Positions 54,535 to 63,835 of a stretch of 64,000 nt of DNA are shown here, one piece after another; the first letter of the stretch is position 1; each line of letters starts with the position of its first letter. Both the position numbers and the translations under genes were made by a program. The notes under the pieces are model-generated. The model was not told the origin of the DNA, ran no database searches, and saw only the letters and a list, made by a program, of their open reading frames with translations. The stretch covers positions 992,001 to 1,056,000 of the forward strand of contig CAXXJM010000001.1 of the NCBI GenBank assembly GCA_963666475.2, read 5' to 3'. Source of the DNA: JBFHIZ01 sp963666475. Lineage in GTDB: Bacteria > Bacillota > Clostridia > Lachnospirales > Lachnospiraceae.

Positions 54535-56196
54535 ATGAATCGAATCAAACCAAAACTGTTTTCTGTAATGAAAACTTATACAAAAGAGCAATTCTTCAAA
54601 GATGTCATTGCAGGCATTATTGTTGCGATCATTGCACTTCCTCTTTCCATTGCGCTTGCTCTCGCATCCGGAGTTGGTCCTGAGCAAGGAATTTACACTG
54701 CTATTGTAGCGGGCTTTGTCATATCCTTTTTGGGTGGAAGTCGTGTTCAGATTGCAGGTCCAACCGCTGCATTCGCAACTATCGTTGCAGGCATCATTGC
54801 AAGGCAAGGAATGGATGGGTTGATTATCGCTACGATCATGGCCGGTATTTTGTTAATTATCATGGGATTACTTCGATTTGGTACTCTTCTTAAATATATA
54901 CCTTTCACGATTACTACTGGATTTACTGCCGGAATTGCTGTTACGATCGTAATCGGTCAATTAAAAGACTTTCTTGGTCTGACTTATCAGAACAAGCCAA
55001 TTGAAACCATTGACAAATTAAAGGAATGTATTCTTTCCATTCATACGATAAACATAGAAGCAGCCCTTGTCGGACTAATCAGTATTGCGATTCTTCTACT
55101 ATGGCCAAAAATCAACAAAAAAATCCCGGCTTCTTTAATTGCCGTATTGGTTGGAATTGTTCTTGTAAAGTTACTTCATCTTAAAGTAAATACCATTGGC
55201 TCTTTGTATGAAATACGTGCAGGTCTTCCAACTTTTTATATTCCAAGCTTCTCTTTTGCTTCTATTCAAACCCTTTTACCTGATGCGTTTACAATTGCTA
55301 TTTTGGCCGGATTAGAATCTTTACTCTCCTGTGTTGTATCCGATGGAATGATCGGAAGCAAGCACCGCTCCAACATGGAATTGATTGCGCAAGGAGCCGG
55401 AAACATTGCTTCTGCTTTGTTTGGAGGAATTCCTGCTACGGGAGCGATTGCCAGAACAGCAGCAAATGCAAAAAACGGGGGGCGCACACCAATTGCAGGT
55501 ATGGTCCACTCCGTGACTTTACTTCTTATACTTCTTGTCTTGATGCCTTATGCTGCATTGATTCCAATGCCTACCATTGCAGCAATCTTGTTTATCGTCG
55601 CATACAATATGAGTGAATGGAGAATCTTTCTCGAGCTTGTAAAAACTGCGCCTAAAAGTGATGTTCTTGTTTTGGTTACTACATTTGCGTTGACTGTCGT
55701 ATTTGATCTTGTAGTTGCCATTGAAATAGGTTTTATCCTCGCAGCATTGTTGTTTATGAAACGAATGGCAGATGTAACAGAAGTAAATGGCTGGCGCTAT
55801 TTAGATCCACACGAAGAGCAGGATGGAGATCCAGAATGTATGAAACTTCGCGCTGTCCCCAAAAACACCCTGGTTTATGAAATTGTTGGTCCCATGTTTT
55901 TTGCTGCAGCGAATAAAATGATCGAAGTTCCTACAAAAACACCAGTTAACACAATTATTCTACGAATGAAAGGTGTTCCAGCAATGGATGCCACCGCAAT
56001 TCGTACCTTAAAAGATTTTTATAAGAAGTGTGAACGAGAACATATCACATTAATATTTTCGCATGTACAGCCGCAACCTTTCATGGTAATGAAAAAATCT
56101 GGATTTTATGAGTTGATCAAAGAAGAAAACTTCTGTGATAACATCGATCTTGCACTACAACATGCAGAAGAAATACAACAGAAAAACTGCCATTAA
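54535..56196 (+). CDS. SulP-family anion transporter with STAS domain
   Basis: 553 residues from the ATG at 54535, with GGAGGG nine bases before it. Ten or more membrane segments (about 20-410) include the SulP blocks SIALALASGVGPEQGIYTAIVAGF and GGSRVQIAGPTAAFATIVAGI, and GNIASALFGGIPATGAIARTAAN. A STAS domain ends the protein (about 430-545; VYEIVGPMFFAAANKM, LRMKGVPAMDATAIRTL). SulP proteins carry sulfate, bicarbonate or dicarboxylates; substrate is open. The terminator overlaps the stop codon. Confidence 0.93.
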   Translation: MNRIKPKLFSVMKTYTKEQFFKDVIAGIIVAIIALPLSIALALASGVGPEQGIYTAIVAGFVISFLGGSRVQIAGPTAAFATIVAGIIARQGMDGLIIATIMAGILLIIMGLLRFGTLLKYIPFTITTGFTAGIAVTIVIGQLKDFLGLTYQNKPIETIDKLKECILSIHTINIEAALVGLISIAILLLWPKINKKIPASLIAVLVGIVLVKLLHLKVNTIGSLYEIRAGLPTFYIPSFSFASIQTLLPDAFTIAILAGLESLLSCVVSDGMIGSKHRSNMELIAQGAGNIASALFGGIPATGAIARTAANAKNGGRTPIAGMVHSVTLLLILLVLMPYAALIPMPTIAAILFIVAYNMSEWRIFLELVKTAPKSDVLVLVTTFALTVVFDLVVAIEIGFILAALLFMKRMADVTEVNGWRYLDPHEEQDGDPECMKLRAVPKNTLVYEIVGPMFFAAANKMIEVPTKTPVNTIILRMKGVPAMDATAIRTLKDFYKKCEREHITLIFSHVQPQPFMVMKKSGFYELIKEENFCDNIDLALQHAEEIQQKNCH

Positions 56197-56206
56197 AGGC
56201 AGTTTT
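56183..56206 (+). terminator. terminator overlapping the sulP stop codon
   Basis: AAAACTGCC and GGCAGTTTT pair around six bases, with T run after. The TAA (56194-56196) lies in the loop. Confidence 0.85.
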
Positions 56207-56216
56207 TTATTGCTTA

Positions 56217-56525
56217 TCACTCCTGACACCTACAATCTTTCGAATCTACATTGGATACAGAAAGCAATTCTTGAAGCGCGTCTAATGCAAAGGCACTTCC
56301 TTCATTGCTAATAGAATAATGCGTCCATTTTCCATCTTTTCTGGCAGATACAATTTCTGCATCACATAAAATTTTCATATGATGGGATAAAGTAGACTGC
56401 TTTATATTCAAATCTTCCAAAATCATGCAGGCACATTTCTCACCCGTTCGCAGCAATTCCAAAATACGTAATCGATTTTCATCGCAAAATGCCTTAAATA
56501 CAATTGCCTGTTTTTCATAATTCAT
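56217..56525 (-). CDS. ArsR-family metal-responsive repressor
   Basis: 102 residues: FKAFCDENRLRILELLRTGEKCACMILEDLNIKQSTLSHHMKILCDAEIVSARKDGKW is a standard ArsR winged helix. CAC at about 31-33 resembles the metal-binding CxC of ArsR/SmtB proteins, and a further CRC stands at the end. It would release DNA on binding arsenite, zinc or a similar ion. AAAGGAG precedes the ATG. It follows the GGDEF/EAL gene by 21 bases; no metal-resistance gene is adjacent. Confidence 0.92.
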   Translation of the reverse strand: MNYEKQAIVFKAFCDENRLRILELLRTGEKCACMILEDLNIKQSTLSHHMKILCDAEIVSARKDGKWTHYSISNEGSAFALDALQELLSVSNVDSKDCRCQE

Positions 56526-56546
56526 AAAAGTACTCCTTTTCTGCCT

Positions 56547-58463
56547 TTATTTTTTTTGATATACATGATGTACTTTTTGTAAGGCTTCGTCTTCGGTGAG
56601 CGGTTTATCATAATAATACCCTTGTACATATTCGCAGCCAAGTTCTCTTAACACATCAAGTTGAGCACCATCTTCGACACCCTCTGCAATACACGCAATA
56701 TGAAGGGACTTAGCCAACATAAGGATTGTATTTGCTAAATCTCTTGCCTGTTGTTTTACATGAATAAAGTCAATAAATGATTTGTCTATTTTTAGAATAT
56801 GAATTGGCAACTGATGCAAATAATTGAGAGAAGAATAGCCTGTCCCAAAGTCATCTAAATATACTTCAAGTCCAAGTTCATTGATCTGTTTTAGCACTGC
56901 ATTTGCGCGGTTTAAATTTTGAATATAAGCAGTTTCTGTAACTTCAAAAGCAATATTCTTGGTAGAAACACCCTTTAATACAAAGTATTCTTTCACTCTT
57001 CCTAAGAAGTTTTCATCCATCAACTGTTTTGTTGATATGTTGATGGAAATAATAATATCGGGATCAATTTCAGTCGCCCTTTTTGCAAAATCAACTGCAT
57101 TCTGAAATATTAAAAATCCCAATTCATGTATCTGCCCTGTATGTTCCGACAAGTTAATAAACTGGTCTGGATAAACAATCCCTAGCTTGCTGGAGTTCCA
57201 TCGAACCAAAGCCTCAAACCCAAAAATTCGATTGGTACGAATGTTAACTTTTGGTTGATATAGATTGAAAAATTCTTTATTTTCTATTGCTTCATCCATA
57301 GCGCTGAAGATTGCAAATTGCTTATTTAGCTCAGTATTATATGTAGACTGATGTACTGCATAGCTTCCTTTTCCATCTTTTTTCACTTGATACATAGCGA
57401 CTTCAGCATTTCGAATCAGCTCAAACGCAGATAGATGCCTATTTGCTTGACAAATGCCTACACTTGCTTTGATTCTCACATTAGACTCTTCAATAACAAT
57501 TGATCGAAGTACACGATTGATCAGTTCCATGACAAACTCTGTATCAAATTTATTATTAGCAGTGAATAATACACTGTCGCCCTCACCTCTTGACAAGTTT
57601 TCCAACACGTCTGGATACTGTGACAACCCACGAAATATTTCTTTGATGATATGATTCCCTACCGAATACCCAAATGCATTATTAATATACAAAAAATCAT
57701 CGATATCCAAATAAAATATTTGAAAGTCAAACTCTTTTTTATAATTCAAAATATCCTCTAGCGCATTTTCAAATCCATTCCAATTTAGTACACCCGTCAT
57801 TTGATCATGATCTATACTATACCTTAATACCTCTTCCGTTGCATAATACTCTTCATTTAAAGCCCCAAGCTCTTCATTTTTTTCCAGCAGAATATGCATT
57901 TGATTGTGATAAATCTCTTCAAAAAGATCATACATCCGGATTCCTTTATATAGGCAAATAAACATTAAAAGATACATTCCACCAATTGAAACAACATAGC
58001 CAACCCCAATTTCTATTGATTTTCCATTCGCAAAGAATGAATAACCAAGCATCAGTATCGTAGTAATTGCACTTTGTGCAATCAATAGCTCCTTTTTCAT
58101 AGTCATAAATATGATCACGGAAAACACACAAAAAATAACCGAGGATGTGACTAAGTATTTTTGATAGGTTGCCACATATGTTGCAAGCATAAATAGCAAT
58201 ACCACAAAAAAATATACTCCAGTTTGTACACCACTATTACGAACTTTCCTTCTGGTCAGATAGAGGGAAATAAAACATATCATTAAAATAAAAATATAAA
58301 ACAAATAAAGGTTGATTTTTAATTGACGATCATAGGATGCGAAAAAAACGCCGAAGATAAATGAAATGCTGGTTATTAAAATTGTGAGTTGAAATACTTC
58401 ATATATCGTTTTATTTTTTATTTCTTCAAACTGATCCTTAAGAATCATGGTTACATCTTTCAT
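56547..58463 (-). CDS. membrane GGDEF-EAL protein, probable c-di-GMP phosphodiesterase
   Basis: 638 residues. Six membrane helices fill about 20-185, then a short coil, a GGDEF domain (about 215-375) and an EAL domain (about 385-635). The GGDEF motif reads RGEGDS in place of GGDEF, so cyclase activity is doubtful; it may bind GTP as a regulator. The EAL residues are intact: FEALVRW, SINISTKQL, FEVTETA, YLDDFGTGYSS, LKIDKSF, IAEGVED and VQGYYY. It should lower c-di-GMP. GAGGTGG precedes the ATG. Confidence 0.93.
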   Translation of the reverse strand: MKDVTMILKDQFEEIKNKTIYEVFQLTILITSISFIFGVFFASYDRQLKINLYLFYIFILMICFISLYLTRRKVRNSGVQTGVYFFVVLLFMLATYVATYQKYLVTSSVIFCVFSVIIFMTMKKELLIAQSAITTILMLGYSFFANGKSIEIGVGYVVSIGGMYLLMFICLYKGIRMYDLFEEIYHNQMHILLEKNEELGALNEEYYATEEVLRYSIDHDQMTGVLNWNGFENALEDILNYKKEFDFQIFYLDIDDFLYINNAFGYSVGNHIIKEIFRGLSQYPDVLENLSRGEGDSVLFTANNKFDTEFVMELINRVLRSIVIEESNVRIKASVGICQANRHLSAFELIRNAEVAMYQVKKDGKGSYAVHQSTYNTELNKQFAIFSAMDEAIENKEFFNLYQPKVNIRTNRIFGFEALVRWNSSKLGIVYPDQFINLSEHTGQIHELGFLIFQNAVDFAKRATEIDPDIIISINISTKQLMDENFLGRVKEYFVLKGVSTKNIAFEVTETAYIQNLNRANAVLKQINELGLEVYLDDFGTGYSSLNYLHQLPIHILKIDKSFIDFIHVKQQARDLANTILMLAKSLHIACIAEGVEDGAQLDVLRELGCEYVQGYYYDKPLTEDEALQKVHHVYQKK

Positions 58464-58615
58464 ATGACCACCTCATTGAACATCTATGTGAAACGAAAAA
58501 TCTTAGTTCAATAGTATAATAATTCTACCAAATTGTCTATTCCTTTCATGGCACATTGCAGGATTGAATGATATCTCATATAATAATAGATGCATCAAAT
58601 TTTGGAGGACCCTGT

Positions 58616-59518
58616 ATGACTTTAACACAATTAAAATATATTATCAAAATCGTAGAGTGTGGTTCAATTACTGAAGCCGCAAAACAATTATTTGTCTCCC
58701 AGCCAAGTATTTCAAATGCAGTCAAAGAATTGGAACAGGAAATGAATATAGAGATTTTCATTCGTACAAGCAAAGGAATCTCTTTGTCAACAGATGGAAT
58801 CGAGTTTCTTTCTTATGCCAGACAGATTATCGAGCAAACAGAACTGATGGAACATCGCTATACAGGCAAAACACCGTCCAAACAATTGTGTTCCATTTCC
58901 ACACAGCACTATGCTTTTGCAGTCAATGCTTTTGTTGATTTAATGAGAGACCTAGAAGTTGACGAATATGAATTTACTCTTCGAGAAACAAGAACTTATG
59001 AAATCATAGATGATGTAAAAAATCTCAGAAGTGAAATCGGTATTTTATACTTTAGCGACTTTAATGAAAAAGTGCTAAAAAAATTACTGCGAGAAAATCA
59101 TCTCTCTTTTCACTTTTTATTTGAAGCAAGTCCACATGTTTTTCTATTTGCAAAACACCCATTGGCCCAAAAAAAATTAGTGACCTTAAAAGATTTGGAC
59201 CCTTACCCATTTCTTGCTTTTGAGCAAGGTACCTATAATTCTTTTCATCTTTCCGAAGAGCTATTGAGCACAACGACGAGGAAAAAAAAGATTCATGTCA
59301 GCGATCGTGCAACCTTGTTCAATCTTTTAATCGGCGTAAATGGCTACACCATTAGTTCCGGGGTATTAAGTAGCGATTTAAATGGAGATGACATCATTTC
59401 TGTTCCACTGGATACGCAGGAAACCATGCGTATTGGTTGGATTTCAAATGATCAATCGAGACTTAGTTCCATTTCTTTAAAGTATATTGAAAAACTTCAA
59501 GAAACGATTATTGCATAA
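58616..59518 (+). CDS. LysR-family regulator
   Basis: 300 residues from the ATG at 58616 (GGAGG seven bases before). Winged helix at 1-60 (LTQLKYIIKIVECGSITEAAKQLFVSQPSISNAVKELEQE) and a periplasmic-binding-like effector domain (about 90-295). It faces the convergent metF gene across one shared terminator, so a link to metF is not shown. Target unknown. Confidence 0.92.
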   Translation: MTLTQLKYIIKIVECGSITEAAKQLFVSQPSISNAVKELEQEMNIEIFIRTSKGISLSTDGIEFLSYARQIIEQTELMEHRYTGKTPSKQLCSISTQHYAFAVNAFVDLMRDLEVDEYEFTLRETRTYEIIDDVKNLRSEIGILYFSDFNEKVLKKLLRENHLSFHFLFEASPHVFLFAKHPLAQKKLVTLKDLDPYPFLAFEQGTYNSFHLSEELLSTTTRKKKIHVSDRATLFNLLIGVNGYTISSGVLSSDLNGDDIISVPLDTQETMRIGWISNDQSRLSSISLKYIEKLQETIIA

Positions 59519-59520
59519 AA

Positions 59521-59552
59521 AAGGACAGGATAACCTCATGTATCCTGTCCTT
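59521..59552. terminator. bidirectional terminator between lysR and metF
   Basis: AAGGACAGGATA and TATCCTGTCCTT pair perfectly around eight bases, with A and T flanks on both sides. Confidence 0.88.
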
Positions 59553-59557
59553 CTTTA

Positions 59558-60430
59558 TTATCTCCTCTTATCCGAAAATAAACTGTTTGTAGCATCATAA
59601 ATACGATTCGCAATATAAGGATTATTCATCGTATAAAGATGAATCCCATCGACATCGCTTGCCAACAAATCGACAATTTGATCTATGGCGTATGCAATTC
59701 CTGCATCTCTCATCGATTCTGGACTGTCACCATATCGTTCTAATATCTGCTGAAATTTCTTTGGTAATTCCACGCCACTTAAGCTTACCATTCGTTCAAT
59801 CTGTTTCTTTTTTGTAACTGGCATGATCCCCGCTTGAATCGGAACATGTATTCCGTGTTTATGTGCTCTCTCACGAAACTCATGAAAATGAGTATTATCG
59901 AGAAATAGCTGAGTAATCAATTGATCTGCTCCAGCATCCACTTTCACTTTTAAATTTTTGATATCTTCCTCAAGGGATTGACTCTCGCTATGTCCTTGTG
60001 GATAGCATGCCCCAATGATATGAAAATCTCCATTCTCTTTAATAAATCTCACTAAATCACTTGCATATCGAAAATCTCTTTTGGGCTTTATATTTGGATT
60101 CAAATCTCCTCGAAGTGCCAGAATATTTTCAATTCCTGCCAATTTTAACTCGGATAAAATTTCTAAAATCTCACTTTTTTCAAAATTGATAGAAGGTAAA
60201 TGTGCAACACTTTCAATATGATATTGATTTTTTATTTCACTTGCAATTCGAATCGTTTCATTGTTGGATCTTGTTCCCCCTGCACCAAAAGTTACACTGA
60301 TAAAGTCAGGTTGGATGGCTTTTAACTGTTTGACCGTTTCATAAATGGTATTAATCGATGACGTGTTTTTCGGTGGAAAAATCTCAAAAGATAAAACTTG
60401 CTTCTTTGAAAAGAGTTCTGAAGTTTTCAT
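59558..60430 (-). CDS. metF: 5,10-methylenetetrahydrofolate reductase
   Basis: 290 residues, the usual MetF length. SFEIFPPKN near the start, FISVTFGAGGTRSNN, SVAHLPSINFEKSEI, NILALRGDLNP, IGACYPQGH and VPIQAGIMPVTKKKQIERM are the family blocks; FAD binds in the barrel. It makes 5-methyl-THF for methionine synthesis. AAAGGA precedes the ATG. The leader (60431-60544) has a small hairpin but no known riboswitch that I can recognise. Confidence 0.96.
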   Translation of the reverse strand: MKTSELFSKKQVLSFEIFPPKNTSSINTIYETVKQLKAIQPDFISVTFGAGGTRSNNETIRIASEIKNQYHIESVAHLPSINFEKSEILEILSELKLAGIENILALRGDLNPNIKPKRDFRYASDLVRFIKENGDFHIIGACYPQGHSESQSLEEDIKNLKVKVDAGADQLITQLFLDNTHFHEFRERAHKHGIHVPIQAGIMPVTKKKQIERMVSLSGVELPKKFQQILERYGDSPESMRDAGIAYAIDQIVDLLASDVDGIHLYTMNNPYIANRIYDATNSLFSDKRR

Positions 60431-60544
60431 AAATTGCTTCCTTTCGTTTATACTACTGAAATCCTAACATAAAACAAAATGCAATAAATAATATTTATTC
60501 TTTATGTTTCCCCATAGTTTCAGGCTATGAAGCAATTCAATCCA

Positions 60545-61753
60545 CTATTCTAAAGATTCAAAGATCTCATTCGCCCACTCTACTGCCTTTAAATATCCTT
60601 CCGACAAAACAATTGGATTCATCTGTATGCTTTCCGCTATATCTGGTATTTTTCCCCAATCTCCCTTTTCATAGGACTGAATCAACTCACACATAATAAA
60701 AAACTGCCCTTTATGATATACCAGCGCTTGAACTACCGAATTTGGAAGCATCATCCCTTCCAAAGCTTCTTCCATAGGACATTCCAACAATACATCAATC
60801 ATGCTAAATAATGCCATCATTGACGTTTGATCTTCATATCCTTTCATCGTACTATTCTTTGCTATAAACTCACTGAATTTTGATCGTATTAAAGACATTC
60901 TCGTAATCTCTATCGGCTTGTTTTTTGAAAAATCTTGTAACATAAGCACACGAATCCATCGCTCAAGTTCTTTTAATCCCATTGTGACTAATACTTTATG
61001 TATGGAGCGAAACATATCCTCTTGTTTTCTATGGCTCATTACTTTTATAAGTCGGTATGCGATATCCACATCCGATTCAATAATTTTTGTTATTTCATCA
61101 TAAGACGGCTCCGGTTTCCGAATTTCGTTTAATATTCTAGCATATTGAACTTTTGATGATTTCTCATCCTTCGATTTTTCTACAATAGATGGTTTACTAA
61201 AAAAATATCCCTGGAACAGATGAAATCCCATAGCTAATGCTTCTTGGTATTCTTCATTTGTCTCGATTTTTTCTGCTAGTATCACTTTGTTTTGTGACAA
61301 TGCAGTTTTTACGTCTTCTTGAATTGTATGTAGAGGTGTAATCATAATATCGTATTTGATAATATCTGCAATAGGAACTATTGCATATTCTTGATAACTT
61401 TCTTCAAAATCGTCCAGTGCAATCTTATATCCTTTCTTTTTGAGTGACTTAAGCCTCTCAATAAGACATTGGTCTACCTCAACCGTTTCAAGTACTTCAA
61501 TCACAAGTGTATTCGGATCTATCAACTCAATTCCGTCAGACATAATAAAATCATAATCAAAATTGACAAAAGCTCTTGCCTTCCCAACGACATGCTCAAT
61601 TCCGGTTTCAAAAAGTCCTCCAATTACTTTTGCTGTTGCAGAAACCGAAGATGAACTATCGTACCCTTTGCTTGAAAGATCCCCTCGAAACAACAACTCA
61701 TATCCAAAAATACTTAATTCTTTATTAAAAATTGGTTGTCTAGCAATAAACAT
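60545..61753 (-). CDS. EAL-HDOD signalling protein (YuxH-like)
   Basis: 402 residues. Residues 1 to about 200 are an EAL-like domain with YELLFRG in place of EAL and ALDDFEES for DDFGTG, so it is not an active phosphodiesterase. Residues about 205-395 are an HDOD domain (IIESDVDIAYRLIKVMSHR, GLKELERWIRVLML). Such proteins act by protein contact in motility and surface signalling. AAGGAG precedes the ATG. Confidence 0.92.
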   Translation of the reverse strand: MFIARQPIFNKELSIFGYELLFRGDLSSKGYDSSSSVSATAKVIGGLFETGIEHVVGKARAFVNFDYDFIMSDGIELIDPNTLVIEVLETVEVDQCLIERLKSLKKKGYKIALDDFEESYQEYAIVPIADIIKYDIMITPLHTIQEDVKTALSQNKVILAEKIETNEEYQEALAMGFHLFQGYFFSKPSIVEKSKDEKSSKVQYARILNEIRKPEPSYDEITKIIESDVDIAYRLIKVMSHRKQEDMFRSIHKVLVTMGLKELERWIRVLMLQDFSKNKPIEITRMSLIRSKFSEFIAKNSTMKGYEDQTSMMALFSMIDVLLECPMEEALEGMMLPNSVVQALVYHKGQFFIMCELIQSYEKGDWGKIPDIAESIQMNPIVLSEGYLKAVEWANEIFESLE

Positions 61754-61796
61754 CTCCTCACACTCCTTACCCCTAGTTCAAAAAATAAAATTTATC

Positions 61797-63053
61797 TTAT
61801 TTCCAATTTTTTACAGTCTTTTCTATATACTCCACGATGTTCTCATTCGAATGCTCGGCTTGCACTTTCTCCGCTATTCTTTTTGCTTTTTGCTTTGCTT
61901 CCTCTGTTTCCATTTCCAAAAATCGTTTCTCAAAAACTTTTATTGAATCTTTCTCACGAAGCGGTCTTAAGGCGTAGCCCATTTTATATAATCGATTCGC
62001 CCAAAATGGCTGATCCACGTTGCACGGCATCATGACTTGAACACTACCACTTCTTAAGGCTGCTGCCGTAGTTCCTACACCTCCATGATGCAGAATTCCC
62101 TTTGCCTTTTTAAATACCTGTTCATGAGGTAGATATTCTTTCACGAAGATATGTTCTTCTATTCCTCCAGAAAATCCACTATTCCCTGTGATTAAAATCG
62201 CCCTATTCCCTGTGTTTCTTAAGGCACATGCAATTTTTTTTATGAATTGGTCTGGACTCTTTAGTGGCATTGACGAAAATGTAATCACAATCGGTGGAGT
62301 TCCTCCATCAATAAATTTTTCCGTTTCACTATCTAAAATTGACGTGTCATGCAATACTGGGAATCCCGTGAGTGCAACATGATTATCAAATTCTTCAACA
62401 TCTTCAAACAGATATTTAGAAATAGGATAAACAATAGGCAAAGGTCCATTGTTCCTTTGTAACATATATGCACCGGATTTTCGTTTTGGCAAATCCAATA
62501 TCGTTTCTCTAAATTTATTAATATCCTTTATATTGTTGCTTTCTGCTCCTAGATTCGCCAATTGGTACGTCAGACGATTCAGAAATCCACCAAGATTTCT
62601 TTTTGATATTGCAAGATTAGGAAATGCTTTAATTGGATAAATCATAGGTACTAAAGGCATTGATATACACGGAATATTGAAACGTTCCGCAATATCAACC
62701 GCACCAAATGCCTTTGGATGAAAAACTATCACATCCTGTTGCTTACATGCAGTATAAAACTCTTGCATAGCCTCTACATAAAGAGGATTGATCACTTCCT
62801 TCGCATACTTTAGTGCTTTCACTGGATGCTTCATCCCTTCATTAAAGATTTGCTTCCCTTCTGCGGTCAAAAGTATTGCCATTAAATCCAAGCTGCAAGC
62901 TTCAAATTTTAGTCCATGGTCAAGCACAAGCTTTTGAAATGAGCTTCCCGTACAAATAGTCACTTCATGTCCATATGCTTTTGCCATGATTCCCGCAGCT
63001 ACATATGGTTGAACGTCACCTCTTGTACCAAGACACAAAAAAATAATTTTCAT
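61797..63053 (-). CDS. GT1-family glycosyltransferase (UGT/sterol glucosyltransferase-like)
   Basis: 418 residues. The N-terminal Rossmann fold starts with IIFLCLGTRGDVQPYVA, as in family 1 enzymes, and the C-terminal half carries HHGGVGTTAAALRSGSVQVMMPCNVDQPFWANRLYKMG, the nucleotide-sugar-binding signature. It would glycosylate a lipid or small molecule; acceptor unknown. The start at 63053 has GGGGGG seven bases before it. Confidence 0.92.
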   Translation of the reverse strand: MKIIFLCLGTRGDVQPYVAAGIMAKAYGHEVTICTGSSFQKLVLDHGLKFEACSLDLMAILLTAEGKQIFNEGMKHPVKALKYAKEVINPLYVEAMQEFYTACKQQDVIVFHPKAFGAVDIAERFNIPCISMPLVPMIYPIKAFPNLAISKRNLGGFLNRLTYQLANLGAESNNIKDINKFRETILDLPKRKSGAYMLQRNNGPLPIVYPISKYLFEDVEEFDNHVALTGFPVLHDTSILDSETEKFIDGGTPPIVITFSSMPLKSPDQFIKKIACALRNTGNRAILITGNSGFSGGIEEHIFVKEYLPHEQVFKKAKGILHHGGVGTTAAALRSGSVQVMMPCNVDQPFWANRLYKMGYALRPLREKDSIKVFEKRFLEMETEEAKQKAKRIAEKVQAEHSNENIVEYIEKTVKNWK

Positions 63054-63106
63054 ATGAAATCCCCCCATAAACTTCTATTTCATTCAATATACTCCTATTT
63101 AAGAAA

Positions 63107-63835
63107 TTAATCCATATACCATTTACATAATATTTTCTCAGAAAAATCTATACATGCAAACATCACTCCTCCTAACAAGCTAATTAAGACGATGCCTGCA
63201 AACATACTTACATAATTGATTCTTACCCAGCTATCCATAATAAAAAATCCAAGCCCATATTTAGTTGCATAATTCTCAGCAAAAAACAATACGGATATAC
63301 TTGTACCAATACTGATGCGAAGGGAAGTGAATAAGCCTGGCATCATGGACGGAATAACCAAATGTCGATATATCTGCATATTAGACGCACCCAAAGAGCG
63401 TATTGAAAGATCATACGAAGGGTGTATTTTCTTTACATGATCATGAATCGTAATCACAATTTGAAAAAATAGGATCAAGGAAACAAGTGCAATCTTCGAT
63501 GCATCTCCAATCCCAAGAGCTAGCATAAGCAATGGTAAAAATGCAATTTTTGGAATCGGATATAACGTATATAAAATTGGAGTGATATGACGATCCAGAA
63601 AATCGATTCTCGCCGTTAAAACTCCTAGAAAACAACCGAATATGATGGTAATAACCACAGAAATCAATATTCGATATAAACTGGTCAACAAATGAAGCGA
63701 AAGAATACCAATATGCGAGAAAATGTAAATCAGTACAGAATATGGAGACGGGATAAAATTCTTATTAAGACCAAAGCTAAACAAGGCCCAAGTTAGCAAG
63801 ATCGCTCCCGTACTATAAAGATATCGATGCTTCAT
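63107..63835 (-). CDS. ABC transporter permease, sulfonate/nitrate/taurine type
   Basis: 242 residues with six membrane helices. The cytosolic loop DLSIRSLGASNMQIYRHLVIPSMMPGLFTSLRISIGTS carries the EAA-like coupling motif of SsuC/TauC permeases. GGGAG precedes the ATG, which overlaps the stop of the preceding gene. Substrate is not given by sequence. Confidence 0.92.
   Translation of the reverse strand: MKHRYLYSTGAILLTWALFSFGLNKNFIPSPYSVLIYIFSHIGILSLHLLTSLYRILISVVITIIFGCFLGVLTARIDFLDRHITPILYTLYPIPKIAFLPLLMLALGIGDASKIALVSLILFFQIVITIHDHVKKIHPSYDLSIRSLGASNMQIYRHLVIPSMMPGLFTSLRISIGTSISVLFFAENYATKYGLGFFIMDSWVRINYVSMFAGIVLISLLGGVMFACIDFSEKILCKWYMD

Noticed and set aside
54463..54807. 114-codon minus-strand frame over the sulP start
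   Set aside because: Cys/Asn-rich translation is the antisense of the SulP N-terminus.
60431..60544. Possible SAM or folate riboswitch before metF
   Set aside because: Only one small hairpin (CATAG/CTATG); the conserved blocks of known methionine-related riboswitches are not there.
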